Shown here: positions 19,666-29,145 of the stretch, piece by piece
Layout: every line of letters starts with the position of its first letter
Numbering within the stretch: position 1 is the first letter of the stretch
Source of the DNA: Gluconacetobacter liquefaciens
GTDB lineage: Bacteria; Pseudomonadota; Alphaproteobacteria; Acetobacterales; Acetobacteraceae
Reading direction: 5' to 3'
NCBI RefSeq assembly: GCF_003350405.1
Contig: NZ_QQAW01000013.1
Location: 20,072-84,071, forward strand
Length of the DNA: 64,000 bases
Position numbers and translations under genes: made by a program
The notes under the pieces: generated by a model
Seen by the model: only the letters and a program-made list of their open reading frames with translations
Told to the model about the DNA's origin: nothing
The model's database searches: none

Positions 19666-21354
19666 CTAGCGTCCCGTAATCAGCGCCGAAGGATGGCGAT
19701 TGAGGAAATCGGTCAGGAAGCGCAGCGACCGCGCGGCCTCGTTGAGCTGCACCAGCATCTGCTGCAGATCGCGGTGGAAGTCGGTATCGCCGCCATAACT
19801 CCCCATCAGCTTGTTCGCATTCTTCAGCGTGCTGTCCAGTTGCGCGCTCATCTGCGGCAGGCGCTGGAACAGCGGGTGCATGCCGGTGCGGGCGTCGCTC
19901 GCCAGCCCCTGGACGCTCCGCAGCGAATCGCGCAACGCAACGATGGCCTGCTTCACTTCCGGCGAATTGATCCGTGCGTCGGAATGCGCCAGCAGGTTGT
20001 TCAGATTATCGCCCACCTGGGTCAACGGCATCGCAGCGATCTTGTCGGCAACGGTGGAGAGCGAATCCATGATGCCGCTCATGCCGCCCGCCTTGCTGGG
20101 AATGACCAGTGCCGTGCCCTCCGTCGTCACCACGGCCGGGGTGGCCTTCTTGACGAAATTCAGGCCGATCATCGATTCGCCGGTCAGCAGGCTGGCACTG
20201 TCGACCGAAGCCCGCAGCCCGTTATCCACCAACGCCTGAATGGTCGCGCTCATGGTATCGCGATGAATCTCGCTCAGCGGCAGAATGCGCTCGGGCTGGA
20301 TCTCCATCCCCACCCGCACCCGGGCGGTCCCATCCTTCTGGTCCAGCATCAGCTTCACGCTGGTCACGGTGCCCACCTGGATACCGAACATCGTCACCTG
20401 CGCCCCGGTCGTCAGGCCCGTGACCGAACTGGTCAGGTACGTGACCAGCGACACACGCTCGCGATAGCCCGCATTATCCGCCGCCTCGTTGCTGTCATAC
20501 AGCCGGAAGACAGAATTCTTGGGCGCGGTCGGCGCGGAGGTTCCCTCCCGCTTGTCCGGCAGGCCGAACGCCACCCCGCCCGAGAACAGGGCCTGGATCG
20601 ATTGCAGCTTCACCTTCAGGCCGCCGGCACCCAGCCCGACCTGCACGCCCGACACGTTCCAGAAGCGCGTATCGGTGCGCAGATAGCTGTCATAGGGCTT
20701 GCGGATAAAGACCTGGATCAGGATCGGCCCCTCGCCCCCCGGCGGCATGGTATAGCCCAGCACCTCACCCACATCGATGTCGCGGAAGAAGACCGGCGCG
20801 CCCTGCCCGATCGACCCCAGCGAGGGGCTGATCAGCGTATAAGTGTTGCCGGGCTGGTCCGAGCGCATCCCCGGAGGCGCCTCCAATCCCTTGAACTTGC
20901 TTGCGCTGGCGCCTCCCGGCACCCCCGGGTCCATCGCAATATAGGCCCCGGTCATCAGGGTCTCTAGCCCGGTGACGCTGGCGCCGTTCAGGCGCGGCCG
21001 CACCACCCAGAAGCGCGCATGGTCCGTCAGCATCGGCGATGCATTGGCACTCATGCGCACCTTCACCTCGACATGGCGCATATCGGGCGTCAGCGTCACG
21101 TCCTGCACCGTACCCAGGGGCACGGCCTTGTTCTTCACCTGGGTCTGGCCACTGGTCAGCCCGTCCGCCGTGTCGAAGACGATGGTAATGTCAGGGCCGC
21201 GCCCCATGATGCCGCGCCAACCCAGATAGCCGGCGATGGCCACCGCCACGATCGGCACCAGCCAGACGATCGAGAAACGATATCGGCGCGCCGAAGCCTC
21301 GGGCGGCGAAGCCGCGGCACGATCGTCGGAATGATCTTGGGGGTCGTCGGTCAC
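19666..21354 (-). CDS. pqiB: PqiB, multi-MCE-domain intermembrane transport protein
   Basis: A 562-residue protein: one N-terminal membrane segment (FSIVWLVPIVAVAIAGYLGW, residues ~27-46), then three MCE/MlaD domains in series, each with the GLxxGxxVxxxG-like start (DTADGLTSGQTQVKNKAVPLG first; VTGLTTGAQVTMFGIQVG third). The C-terminal ~130 residues are helical, as in the needle-forming PqiB channel. The first 4 bp overlap the pqiA end (21351-21354). It spans the periplasm and is inferred to carry phospholipids. Confidence 0.94.
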   Translation of the reverse strand: MTDDPQDHSDDRAAASPPEASARRYRFSIVWLVPIVAVAIAGYLGWRGIMGRGPDITIVFDTADGLTSGQTQVKNKAVPLGTVQDVTLTPDMRHVEVKVRMSANASPMLTDHARFWVVRPRLNGASVTGLETLMTGAYIAMDPGVPGGASASKFKGLEAPPGMRSDQPGNTYTLISPSLGSIGQGAPVFFRDIDVGEVLGYTMPPGGEGPILIQVFIRKPYDSYLRTDTRFWNVSGVQVGLGAGGLKVKLQSIQALFSGGVAFGLPDKREGTSAPTAPKNSVFRLYDSNEAADNAGYRERVSLVTYLTSSVTGLTTGAQVTMFGIQVGTVTSVKLMLDQKDGTARVRVGMEIQPERILPLSEIHRDTMSATIQALVDNGLRASVDSASLLTGESMIGLNFVKKATPAVVTTEGTALVIPSKAGGMSGIMDSLSTVADKIAAMPLTQVGDNLNNLLAHSDARINSPEVKQAIVALRDSLRSVQGLASDARTGMHPLFQRLPQMSAQLDSTLKNANKLMGSYGGDTDFHRDLQQMLVQLNEAARSLRFLTDFLNRHPSALITGR

Positions 21355-22820
21355 GCCTGCCTCGGCTCCATCCTGTCAGTTTCTGCCGTACGCCGGCCGG
21401 TCCGCGCACGCACGGCGGCGGACGCCACGCCATCGGGCGACGGCCCGTTCAGGCCAGCCGCATCCCACATCACCCTGGGGTCGAAGCTCCATGCCGCGAA
21501 CAGGGTCAGCACCACCACCGAGGCAAAGGCCACCATCCCGGCATTGGCCGTGACGCTCGCCAGCGAATTGAACCGGACGACCGCCACCAGGATCGACACC
21601 ATGAAGACATCGATCATCGACCACCGGCCGATCACGTCCACCATGCGGAACAGCCGCGTGCGCTTGACCAGCGCGAAGGACGACCCGCGCCAGGTGCCGA
21701 TCACCATCCAGCTCAGACTGAGGATCTTGAGCATCGGCACCAGGATGCTGGCAAAGAACACCAGCAGGGAAAGCGGGATCATCCCGTCTTGCCACAGTTC
21801 GATCGCCCCTTCGATGATCGTATGGCCACCCCCGCCGCCCATCTTGAAGAAGGTCATGACCGGGTAGAGATTGGCCGGAAAATAAAAGATGACGGCCGAC
21901 AGCAGAAAGGCGCTGGTCCGCGCCAGCGTGTCGGGCGCCCGTCGCCAGACCTTGTGGCCACAGCGCGGACAGACACCGACGCAGCGCAGGTTGCTGACCG
22001 GCGCCCCCAGTTCCCCCACCAGCCCGCACGACGGGCAGGCCACCAGATGATCGACCGGCGGCAGCGGAATCTCGTCGATATGCACATGGCTGACCGCCAC
22101 ACGCTCCCCATCCTCCTGCCGAGTGATGGCATCCACGCGCCGGTGCCGCCAGATCCGTTCGGTATCGAGGGTCGAATCCGTGGCCGCCATGGTCAGCATC
22201 AGGGCCGATATCAGATAGACGGCGGGGCCGACATCGACATGGGCCAGATCCGTCAGCTTGGTATAGGCAACGAAAATACCCAGAACATAGACCTCGATCA
22301 TCGACCAGGGCCGCATCTTCTCGTACCAGATCAGCAGATGCGGCGCCCAGTCAGGCATCTGCCGCCGGCTGGCGGCGTAGAGGATGGCGAACATCATCCC
22401 GATCACCACCGCCGGCGCCGCGATGGTCACCAGCCCGACCAGAAGCCCGGCTTCCCCCCATCCCTCATGCAGCAGTTCCATGGGGCCGGTGAGCAGGTCC
22501 ACCGTACGTTCGCGCCCATACACGTCCAGCGTCATCAGGGACGACGCCAGAGCCGCCAGATACAGCGCGCAGGAACTGATGCAGAAGGCAAGCGGCGTCT
22601 GGAGCGGCGAGGTCCGGCGCCGCCACTCCAGCGTCTGCCCACACCGCGAGCAGGCGGCCAGTTCGCCGGCCTGCAACGGGGGGCGGCGCTGAAACAGGCC
22701 GCATCCGGGACATTCCACCAGATCATCGATCGTCCGGACATGGCGCAGGTCGGCTGTCCGACGTGGCCAGGCGGCCCGACGGAGCATGCGTGAAGTCCGC
22801 GCTGACATCGTCTCGCTCAT
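21351..22820 (-). CDS. pqiA: PqiA, integral membrane partner of PqiB
   Basis: A 489-residue protein made of two similar halves, each with a zinc-ribbon (CPGCGLFQRRPP with CSRCG in the first; CPSCGLVGELG with CPRCG in the second) followed by about four membrane helices. This is the normal PqiA/YebS architecture. It is first in the pqiABC operon. The upstream 395 bp (22821-23215) hold no supported gene, only a probable promoter region with AT-rich patches. Confidence 0.93.
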   Translation of the reverse strand: MSETMSARTSRMLRRAAWPRRTADLRHVRTIDDLVECPGCGLFQRRPPLQAGELAACSRCGQTLEWRRRTSPLQTPLAFCISSCALYLAALASSLMTLDVYGRERTVDLLTGPMELLHEGWGEAGLLVGLVTIAAPAVVIGMMFAILYAASRRQMPDWAPHLLIWYEKMRPWSMIEVYVLGIFVAYTKLTDLAHVDVGPAVYLISALMLTMAATDSTLDTERIWRHRRVDAITRQEDGERVAVSHVHIDEIPLPPVDHLVACPSCGLVGELGAPVSNLRCVGVCPRCGHKVWRRAPDTLARTSAFLLSAVIFYFPANLYPVMTFFKMGGGGGHTIIEGAIELWQDGMIPLSLLVFFASILVPMLKILSLSWMVIGTWRGSSFALVKRTRLFRMVDVIGRWSMIDVFMVSILVAVVRFNSLASVTANAGMVAFASVVVLTLFAAWSFDPRVMWDAAGLNGPSPDGVASAAVRARTGRRTAETDRMEPRQA

Positions 22821-23215
22821 GACTCGCCGTACTATAAATCAAAATCGGATCGGCGATAGTCATCCAGCATATTGCTGCCATGACGAGAGCCGGAAGACAG
22901 GCGGAAGGGGAGAATTTCCATCGCGAATAACGGCCGGACCACCGCATGACCCGCCCGGCAGGCCCCTGATCATCGCAGGAAAATCAGAATATTTGGATAA
23001 CACTCGGACGAGGGGGGCAAAATGACAGGAACGTCTCGCCGAGATAACGATCTCTTGAGCATCGTTGCCCCAGCCATCAGCCGATCAGGCAACCCATCCG
23101 CTCATCGTGAAGGAAAATACCAGAGGCTGAACCCGCAAACGGGACATGCGGCACGCTGCCAAACCACCCAGCCCATATGCAACGACCGACAGGAACGATC
23201 GGCGGAAGACTGAAG

Positions 23216-23291
23216 TGGTGCCGGTGAAGAGATTCGAACTCCCGACCCCATCATTACGAATGACGTGCTCTACCAACTGAGCTACACCGGC
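23216..23291 (-). tRNA. tRNA-Thr (anticodon CGT)
   Basis: A 76-nt cloverleaf on the minus strand: acceptor GCCGGTG with CACCGGC, D arm GCTC/GAGC, anticodon loop TTCGTAA (anticodon CGT), T loop TTCGAAT and encoded CCA. It stands alone between pqiA and an aldehyde dehydrogenase. Confidence 0.96.
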
Positions 23292-23392
23292 AACGAGGCG
23301 AGCGTATAACGGGCCTGAAAGGGCATTGCAACCCCCCATCCGGCGGATCGCCGGCCAATCCCGCAGGACCGGCCGGCGCCCCGGTCAGGCAA

Positions 23393-24784
23393 TCAGAACG
23401 GCGCGTCGATATCGACGACGTCGATCAGCTTGTGGTTGACGAACTCCTTGATTCCCAACCCGATCAGCTCGCGGCCGTAGCCCGAGCGCCCGACGCCGCC
23501 GAAGGGCAGGTCGGCCTTGACCATCGTCGGATGGTTCACGAACACCATGCCGGTATGAATCTTCTTCGCCACCTCGACACCGCGCGCGGTGTCCTTGGTG
23601 AAGACCGAGCCACCCAGCCCATACGGCGTGTCGTTGGCGATGCGAATCGCATCGGCCTCGTCACGGGCACGGAAGATCATCGACACCGGGCCGAAGAACT
23701 CCCACAGGCGGGCGGGGTTGTCGCCCGTCATGCCGGTCAGGATCGTCGGCTGCACGAAGGCACCGGTCTCGGGCACGCGGGGTCCGACCTCGGTTGCCGT
23801 CGCGCCATGCGCCACGGCCTTGGCGATGTTCTCGCGGATCTCCTTGGCCGCACCCTGCGACGACAGCGGCGCCAGCGTGGTCTCGGGGTCCATCGGGTCG
23901 CCGGCCTTCAGCGCCGCCACACCGGCGGTGTAGAGTTCCAGGAACCGGTCATAGACCGCATCGACCACGATCACGCGCTTGGACGACACGCACACCTGCC
24001 CGGCATTCCAGTGCCGGCCGAACACCGCCCATTTCGCGGTCTTCTCCAGATCGGCGTCTTCCAGCACCACGAAGGCGTCGGCGCCGCCAAGCTCCATGGT
24101 CGTCTTCTTCAGCGCCTTGCCGGCCTGCGACGCGATCACCGAGCCGGCCCCTTCCGAGCCCGTCAGGGCCGCACCGCACACGCGCGGATCGTTCAGGATC
24201 ATCTCGACCTGCCCACGGGTGGGGTACAGGTTGCGGAACGCACCGTCCGGCAGGCCCGCACGCTTCATCAGCGTCTGGAAGATCGCCGCACTCTGCGGCA
24301 CGTTCGAGGCATGCTTCAGCAGCACGGTATTACCGGCCGAGAGCTGCGGCGCGATGATGCGCGCGATCTGGTAATAGGGGAAATTCCACGGCTCGATCGC
24401 CAGCAGCACGCCCAGCGGCTGATGCACCAGCACCGCATCGCCCGAGCGCGGGTCCGACACCGGCAGCTTCTCCGGCGCCAGCAGGCTCTCGGCATGCTCG
24501 GCATAATAATCGAAGATCGCCGCCGACAGCTCGACCTCGGCCTTGGCCTCGGCGAACAGCTTGCCCATTTCCAGCGTCAGCAGGCGCGCGAAATCATCAG
24601 CTTCGGCCCGCAGGATCTGGGCCGCCTTCGTCATCACGGCGGTACGGGTCGCAAACGGCGTGTCGCGCCAGTCCAGGAATGCCGCGTGGGCGTCGTCAAT
24701 CGCCTGACGCACCTCGTTATCCGTGGCATCCGGGAACGTGGCCAGCACTTCGCCGGTATAGGGGTTGGTCGTTGCGTATGCCAT
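23393..24784 (-). CDS. NAD(P)-dependent aldehyde dehydrogenase, succinate-semialdehyde dehydrogenase-like
   Basis: A 463-residue ALDH-superfamily enzyme. Catalytic residues are visible: Glu231 in MELGGADAF and Cys265 in GQVCVSSKR. The segment AIEPWNFPYYQ matches the cofactor-binding PWNFP motif. The short length and the start AYATTNPYTGEVL fit the Sad/YneI-type succinate-semialdehyde dehydrogenases, which oxidise the aldehyde to succinate. Exact substrate is inferred. Single gene; the start is followed upstream by a short gap containing a strong hairpin for the next gene. Confidence 0.88.
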   Translation of the reverse strand: MAYATTNPYTGEVLATFPDATDNEVRQAIDDAHAAFLDWRDTPFATRTAVMTKAAQILRAEADDFARLLTLEMGKLFAEAKAEVELSAAIFDYYAEHAESLLAPEKLPVSDPRSGDAVLVHQPLGVLLAIEPWNFPYYQIARIIAPQLSAGNTVLLKHASNVPQSAAIFQTLMKRAGLPDGAFRNLYPTRGQVEMILNDPRVCGAALTGSEGAGSVIASQAGKALKKTTMELGGADAFVVLEDADLEKTAKWAVFGRHWNAGQVCVSSKRVIVVDAVYDRFLELYTAGVAALKAGDPMDPETTLAPLSSQGAAKEIRENIAKAVAHGATATEVGPRVPETGAFVQPTILTGMTGDNPARLWEFFGPVSMIFRARDEADAIRIANDTPYGLGGSVFTKDTARGVEVAKKIHTGMVFVNHPTMVKADLPFGGVGRSGYGRELIGLGIKEFVNHKLIDVVDIDAPF

Positions 24785-24941
24785 AAGTCGTTTTCCTTCC
24801 AGCGGGCCATTTCCGGCCCGATGCCTGTGATAACGGGCATCCGGAGCTTCCCCGTCAAGAGGAACCTCACGGCTGCGTTATCATAAGAGTAAGGTCGATC
24901 CGCTCTCGGGAATCGAGCCCGCCAGGCGCGCGGGCCCACGA

Positions 24942-24971
24942 GCATGCCGCCGGCTCATCCCGGCGGCATGC
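24942..24971. terminator. Hairpin terminator after the alginate_exp porin gene
   Basis: Perfect 12-bp arms GCATGCCGCCGG and CCGGCGGCATGC with a 6-nt loop, placed 14 bp after the porin stop codon. No T-tract follows, so it may be Rho-assisted or serve as an mRNA 3' stabiliser. Confidence 0.65.
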
Positions 24972-24984
24972 AATCCTGCACCAT

Positions 24985-26818
24985 TCAGAACGTGAGTTCC
25001 AGATTGGTCTGGAAATAGGCGCCCGGCTTCGCACCGGCATCCCGCAATCCACGCGACAGCGCCGTATATTGCCCGTCGATGCTGAAGGTCACATGCCGCG
25101 TCGCCCGCCAGGTGAAGCTCCCCTGGGGCAGCACGCCGCTATAACCGCCCGACGGCCGATAGGCATAATTCACACCGCCGGGAAAATAGATCGTATCGTG
25201 GATCGAATTCCGCCACAGCACCGGCACCCTCAGCAGCAGCGACGTATTGATGGTGGGCGACATCGTCACCAGCGGTCCCACATCGATCACGTTCTGCAGG
25301 TTGAAGTTCTGCGCCAGGTCCAGATAGTACGCGCTGGGCACGAAGGGCGAAAGGAAGCCCCCCCCAGGTGCTGGTCGCGCTCCTGCGGGTATCCCCACCC
25401 GAAATATCGTCGGCCTGAATTCCGATCGCGGGCCGCCCCCACCAGTTCGCGAATCGCCACGCCACCGAGGCATTGAACGAATAGGCCGACACCGGCCGCG
25501 TCGGGCCGTTCTTCGCCGCCTGGAAATTCCCCCCCTGCCACATGCCGCTGGCAGAGAATTCGATCGGCCCTGCATTGCCCCACACGCGCATACCCGGCGT
25601 ATCACGATGCGTCGAACCCGCGACGACGCCCTTCGTCGCCGTGATCGGGCTGCTGGCCAGCAGATAGCCGAGATAGTACGTATCGACGAAAATCTGGCTT
25701 TTCTTGCCGAACGTCTTGAATTCGGGGATCGCGTAAGACGTATAGGCCCCGAACAGCCGGGTCTTCCAGCCGACCTGATCATGAAACGCCCGATATTCGT
25801 AATTGGTCAGAGATAGGTCGAACAGATCGACGCGGAACCGTTTCCAGACGCTGTAGCCACGCAACCCGTTCCATGAATACGGAATGGACGGATAGACACT
25901 GCCCGCCGAAATATTGGGCGGCACGTCAAGGAACGACATGCGGCCGACCATGGCCCCCATCGTCGCCCCCAGCATGCGCCCGCGCACCTCCACGAACGCC
26001 TGCTGCGCATCGACCCTGTTCCGCCAGCGGGCATTATAGCCGAATTTGTTGCCACCGGTCGCCTGACCGCTCATCAATTCGCCATAGAAACGCACATGCT
26101 CGCCCAGATGCAGGTCAGCGCCGAGATTGGTCCGCAGGTTGGACAGATAGGTATGGCTCTTCCCCACCGCCCCCAGCGCTGGATGCTGCTCCCAGAAACC
26201 GTGATGCCGGAAATTGCCGCTCAGCGTCAGGTAGATCGAGCCACTGTCATTGAGCGCGATATATTTCAGCGGATCGAGAAAATCATGGCGGTTGCGCTTG
26301 TCGCGAAGGCTCGACCAGTCCTCGGCCCAACGCGCCACCGCATAATATCCCACGGTGCCGAAGCCGGAAGCCGCACCCGTGTTCGCGTTGAACACCCCCC
26401 ACGGCCCCTGATGCAACTGAATCGGGGTCAGCGGATGCAGCATCAGCGATTGCGGCTGGCCATAAAGTTCCGGACGGCTGGTCAGCGGCGGCAATTGCTG
26501 GAGCGGCGCGTGCCAGAATGAATCCCGGCTCTGCACGATCGGCGTGACGGCCGGAGCCGGAGCCGGTGTCGCTGCCGCACCGATCGGGGTGGGAAGCGGG
26601 GTCGTAGCCGTCGCACCCGTTCCCGCTGTCGCCTGGGCGAGCTGGATACGGGTGGTCACGATCTCGGCGTCTCCCGGCGCCGCGTGGGCAGGCATGACGA
26701 ACACCACGCCGGCAAGAGCAGGCAGCAGAACCCGTCCACCTTTCTGCAAACGGGACAATGACGAAAACCCAGAGGACATATACATAGCCAGATCTTTTTC
26801 TTTATTATTGTCAGGCAT
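24985..26818 (-). pseudogene. Alginate_exp-family outer-membrane porin, frameshifted at a poly-G tract
   Basis: Two overlapping frames together give one ~610-residue protein of the alginate export (AlgE-like) family. The first frame encodes the N-terminus, a signal peptide (ending VMPAHAAPG) and most of the beta barrel up to TSTWGG; the second continues FLSPFVPSAYYLDLAQN and ends in ...YFQTNLELTF with the terminal Phe typical of outer-membrane barrels. The switch falls in a run of eight C (25358-25365; eight G in the mRNA). A one-base slip would restore the frame, so this may be an inactivated gene, a phase-variable gene or a sequencing error. The start is uncertain: MPDNN at 26818 or a later ATG near 26788. 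Confidence 0.8.
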
Positions 26819-27411
26819 CACAGAACAACCGCGCATTCAGTCCGCCACGCGCCGTCCTGTCTCTGAGAGGCAGGAAACCGCCCCATGGATGGGCGCTTCC
26901 GCCGACAACCACCTACCGGGCGAGGCACGGGCCGCGAGATTCCTATTCCGCGAACCCCGCCCTCATGCTGGCCGCCCACAACGGGAAGCGAACCGCACAG
27001 ACTTCTCGAAAACCCCTGCAAGCAGGGAAACAATCCCGGATCGGGAAAACCCACGGGAGCAAAGCCGGCGCACAATCATGACCCAACTCTCCAACGGTCA
27101 CAAAAACAATCCAACCGCCCTCTGCAAAGAGAGTGACCATCCGCTTTTGTCGGATTTTCTCTAAAAGAAGAAATAACAATTATATGTTTTCCGGATAAAT
27201 TACGCTCACAATCCAGTGTGGAAAATCCCGAAATTCACCATCCAGTTACCAACCACCACCGGGCCGAAATACCAGCATCACCAACCGGAACACCCCGACT
27301 AGGCTTCAGGGATGTTTCCTGAACGCCTAAGATGCTTGCAAAGTTTCGTTTACGAACGGAGAGCACCAGCCCACACCTGCAGCGAATACCTCAAAACCGT
27401 CCATGTAACCC
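26819..27411. other. Gene-free upstream region of the porin
   Basis: About 590 bp without a supported coding region. The portion 27110-27240 is clearly AT-richer than its surroundings and could carry promoter elements or reflect a past insertion. No repeat family member or RNA gene was recognised here. Confidence 0.5.
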
Positions 27412-27822
27412 TCAAACAGCCCCCTGCGCTCCCTTGCGGGCGCGCGTCACATGGGCATCCACCCGGTCCAGCACGGCGGCATGTTCCGCCCCCCAGCGAT
27501 AGAGCATCTCCACCGGCTCGACCATTTTCCGGCCCAGCGCCGTCAGCCGATATTCGACCACCGGCGGCATCACCTGATGCACCTCGCGTGTCACCAGCCC
27601 CATCTCTTCCAGTTCCCGCAGCGTCTGCGTCATCATCTTCTTCGACAGGCCGGGAATACTGCGCAACAGCGCGCCGGGCCGCGACGCGCCCCCCAGCAGA
27701 TGCAGCGTGTGCAGAATCATCGTCACCCATTTGCCGCTGAACAGCCGCAGCAGCCGTCGCGGCGCGCAGCCTTCATCGAAGGGGGCCTGACGATACGCAT
27801 CGGGCAACGGAGCAAGCGACAT
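27412..27822 (-). CDS. HxlR-family winged-helix transcriptional regulator
   Basis: A 136-residue single-domain regulator. The HxlR fold is seen in LLRLFSGKWVTMILHTL, SIPGLSKKMMTQTLRELEEMGLV and the wing VHQVMPPVVEYRLTALGR. An N-terminal cysteine (EGCAPRR, residue 19) matches the redox- or electrophile-sensing Cys found in some members. It diverges from a PRISE-type reductase gene (starts 116 bp apart), so it probably controls that gene and itself, perhaps in response to enones or quinones. Confidence 0.92.
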   Translation of the reverse strand: MSLAPLPDAYRQAPFDEGCAPRRLLRLFSGKWVTMILHTLHLLGGASRPGALLRSIPGLSKKMMTQTLRELEEMGLVTREVHQVMPPVVEYRLTALGRKMVEPVEMLYRWGAEHAAVLDRVDAHVTRARKGAQGAV

Positions 27823-27838
27823 GATGACCCTTCCCTAT

Positions 27839-27857
27839 GGGAACCTTCTGGTACCCA
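27839..27857. promoter_or_regulatory. Candidate HxlR operator
   Basis: An imperfect inverted repeat, GGGAACC then GGTACCC separated by 4 bp, lies 17 bp upstream of the regulator start and in the promoter region of the divergent reductase. The match rests on symmetry and position only. Confidence 0.35.
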
Positions 27858-27938
27858 GGGCACGAAAGAGTGCCGGATTGTCCTTTGTATCCACGCGCCC
27901 CAATTTGCGGAAACTGTTTTCCCGTTACGGAGAGTTCC

Positions 27939-29003
27939 ATGTCCCACACAGCCCTGATCGTCGGTGCCACCGGAATCGTCGGCCAGAACCTGGCCAACCG
28001 CCTGGTCGCGGAAGGCTGGACCGTCCACGGTCTGGCGCGCCGCACCGCCACCCTGCCCACGACCGTGCTGCCCGTCACCGCCGACGTGCTGGATGCCCCC
28101 TCCCTGCGCCCGGCGCTGGCCGGCCTCCGGCCCAGCCATGTGTTCTTCACCACCTGGTCCCGCCGCGCGACCGAAGCCGAGAACTGCGCCGTCAACAGCG
28201 CCATGCTGCGCAACGTCTTCGCGGCCCTGCCGGCCCCGGACGCCCTGATCCACGGCAGCCTCGTCACCGGCCTCAAACATTATCTCGGCCCGTTCGAGGC
28301 CTATGCCAAAGGCCCCCTGCCCCAGACGCCCTTCCGCGAGACCATGCCCCGGCTCGACGTCGAGAATTTCTATTACGATCAGGAAGACGCCCTGTTCGAA
28401 GCCGCGGCCCGACACGGGTTCTCCTGGAGCGTCCACCGCCCGCACACGATCATCGGCCACGCCATCGGCAACGTGATGAACATGGGCTCCACACTGGCCG
28501 TCTATGCCAGCATCTGCCGCGAAACCGGCCGACCGTTCGTCTTCCCCGGCTCGCCCACGCAATGGAACGGCCTGACCGACGTGACCGACGCCCGCCAACT
28601 GGCCAGCCAGATCCACTGGGCCGCCACCACTCCCGCCGGCCGCGATCAGGCCTTCAACATCGTCAATGGCGACGTCTTCCGCTGGAACTGGCTGTGGCCG
28701 CAGCTTGCCGCCTGGTTCGGCATCCCGGCCGCCCCCTATCCCGGCCACGCCACGTCGCTTGAGAACGTCCTGTCCGCCGACGCCGCCCTCTGGGCCGACA
28801 TCGCGGCCCGGCACGGACTGCGCGAAAACGCGCTCGATCGCCTGGCCTCCCCCTGGCACACCGACGCCGATCTCGGCCGCCCGATCGAATGCGTGACCGA
28901 CATGAGCAAGAGCCGCACCCTCGGCTTCACCGCCTACCAGACCACGCCGGAATCCTTCTTCGACCTGTTCGAAATCTTGCGGGCCCAGCGCTATATTCCC
29001 TGA
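27939..29003 (+). CDS. PRISE-type SDR reductase (progesterone 5-beta-reductase/iridoid synthase-like)
   Basis: A 354-residue extended short-chain dehydrogenase. The nucleotide motif is GATGIVGQ (residues 9-16). The hallmark catalytic region of the PRISE family is present: GLKHY with the lysine at 113, and NFYY at 143-146 followed by DQED. HRPHTIIG is also typical. Known family activity: NADPH-dependent reduction of activated C=C bonds in enones; the physiological substrate in bacteria is unknown. The start at 27939 has an ACGGAGAG ribosome-binding site. It is divergent from an HxlR regulator. The stop overlaps a family I short element. Confidence 0.9.
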   Translation: MSHTALIVGATGIVGQNLANRLVAEGWTVHGLARRTATLPTTVLPVTADVLDAPSLRPALAGLRPSHVFFTTWSRRATEAENCAVNSAMLRNVFAALPAPDALIHGSLVTGLKHYLGPFEAYAKGPLPQTPFRETMPRLDVENFYYDQEDALFEAAARHGFSWSVHRPHTIIGHAIGNVMNMGSTLAVYASICRETGRPFVFPGSPTQWNGLTDVTDARQLASQIHWAATTPAGRDQAFNIVNGDVFRWNWLWPQLAAWFGIPAAPYPGHATSLENVLSADAALWADIAARHGLRENALDRLASPWHTDADLGRPIECVTDMSKSRTLGFTAYQTTPESFFDLFEILRAQRYIP

Positions 29004-29066
29004 AAGCCCGACCAAAGACGCGGGCTGGCGACGCGCGTCCTCTTCAGCACATATTTCGGTCAGGCC
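29003..29066. repeat. Interspersed palindromic element, family I, short form D
   Basis: Left end AAAGCCCGACCAAAGACGCG (then GGCTGGCG) and right end, on the other strand, GGGCCTGACCGAAATATG match the two ends of the 164-bp copy A, with the middle ~100 bp missing. It starts at the last base of the PRISE reductase stop codon. Confidence 0.6.
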
Positions 29067-29145
29067 CCAAGCCCGTCCCTTGACCCGGCCGCCCTGGCGG
29101 TGAACCGTTCCCCGACCAGTTCAAGCGAAGGGAGCAGCACGCGCC

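Noticed and set aside
27110..27240. AT-rich block possibly marking an origin or insertion
   Set aside because: No repeats, DnaA-box cluster or inverted ends seen; ordinary promoter sequence is sufficient.
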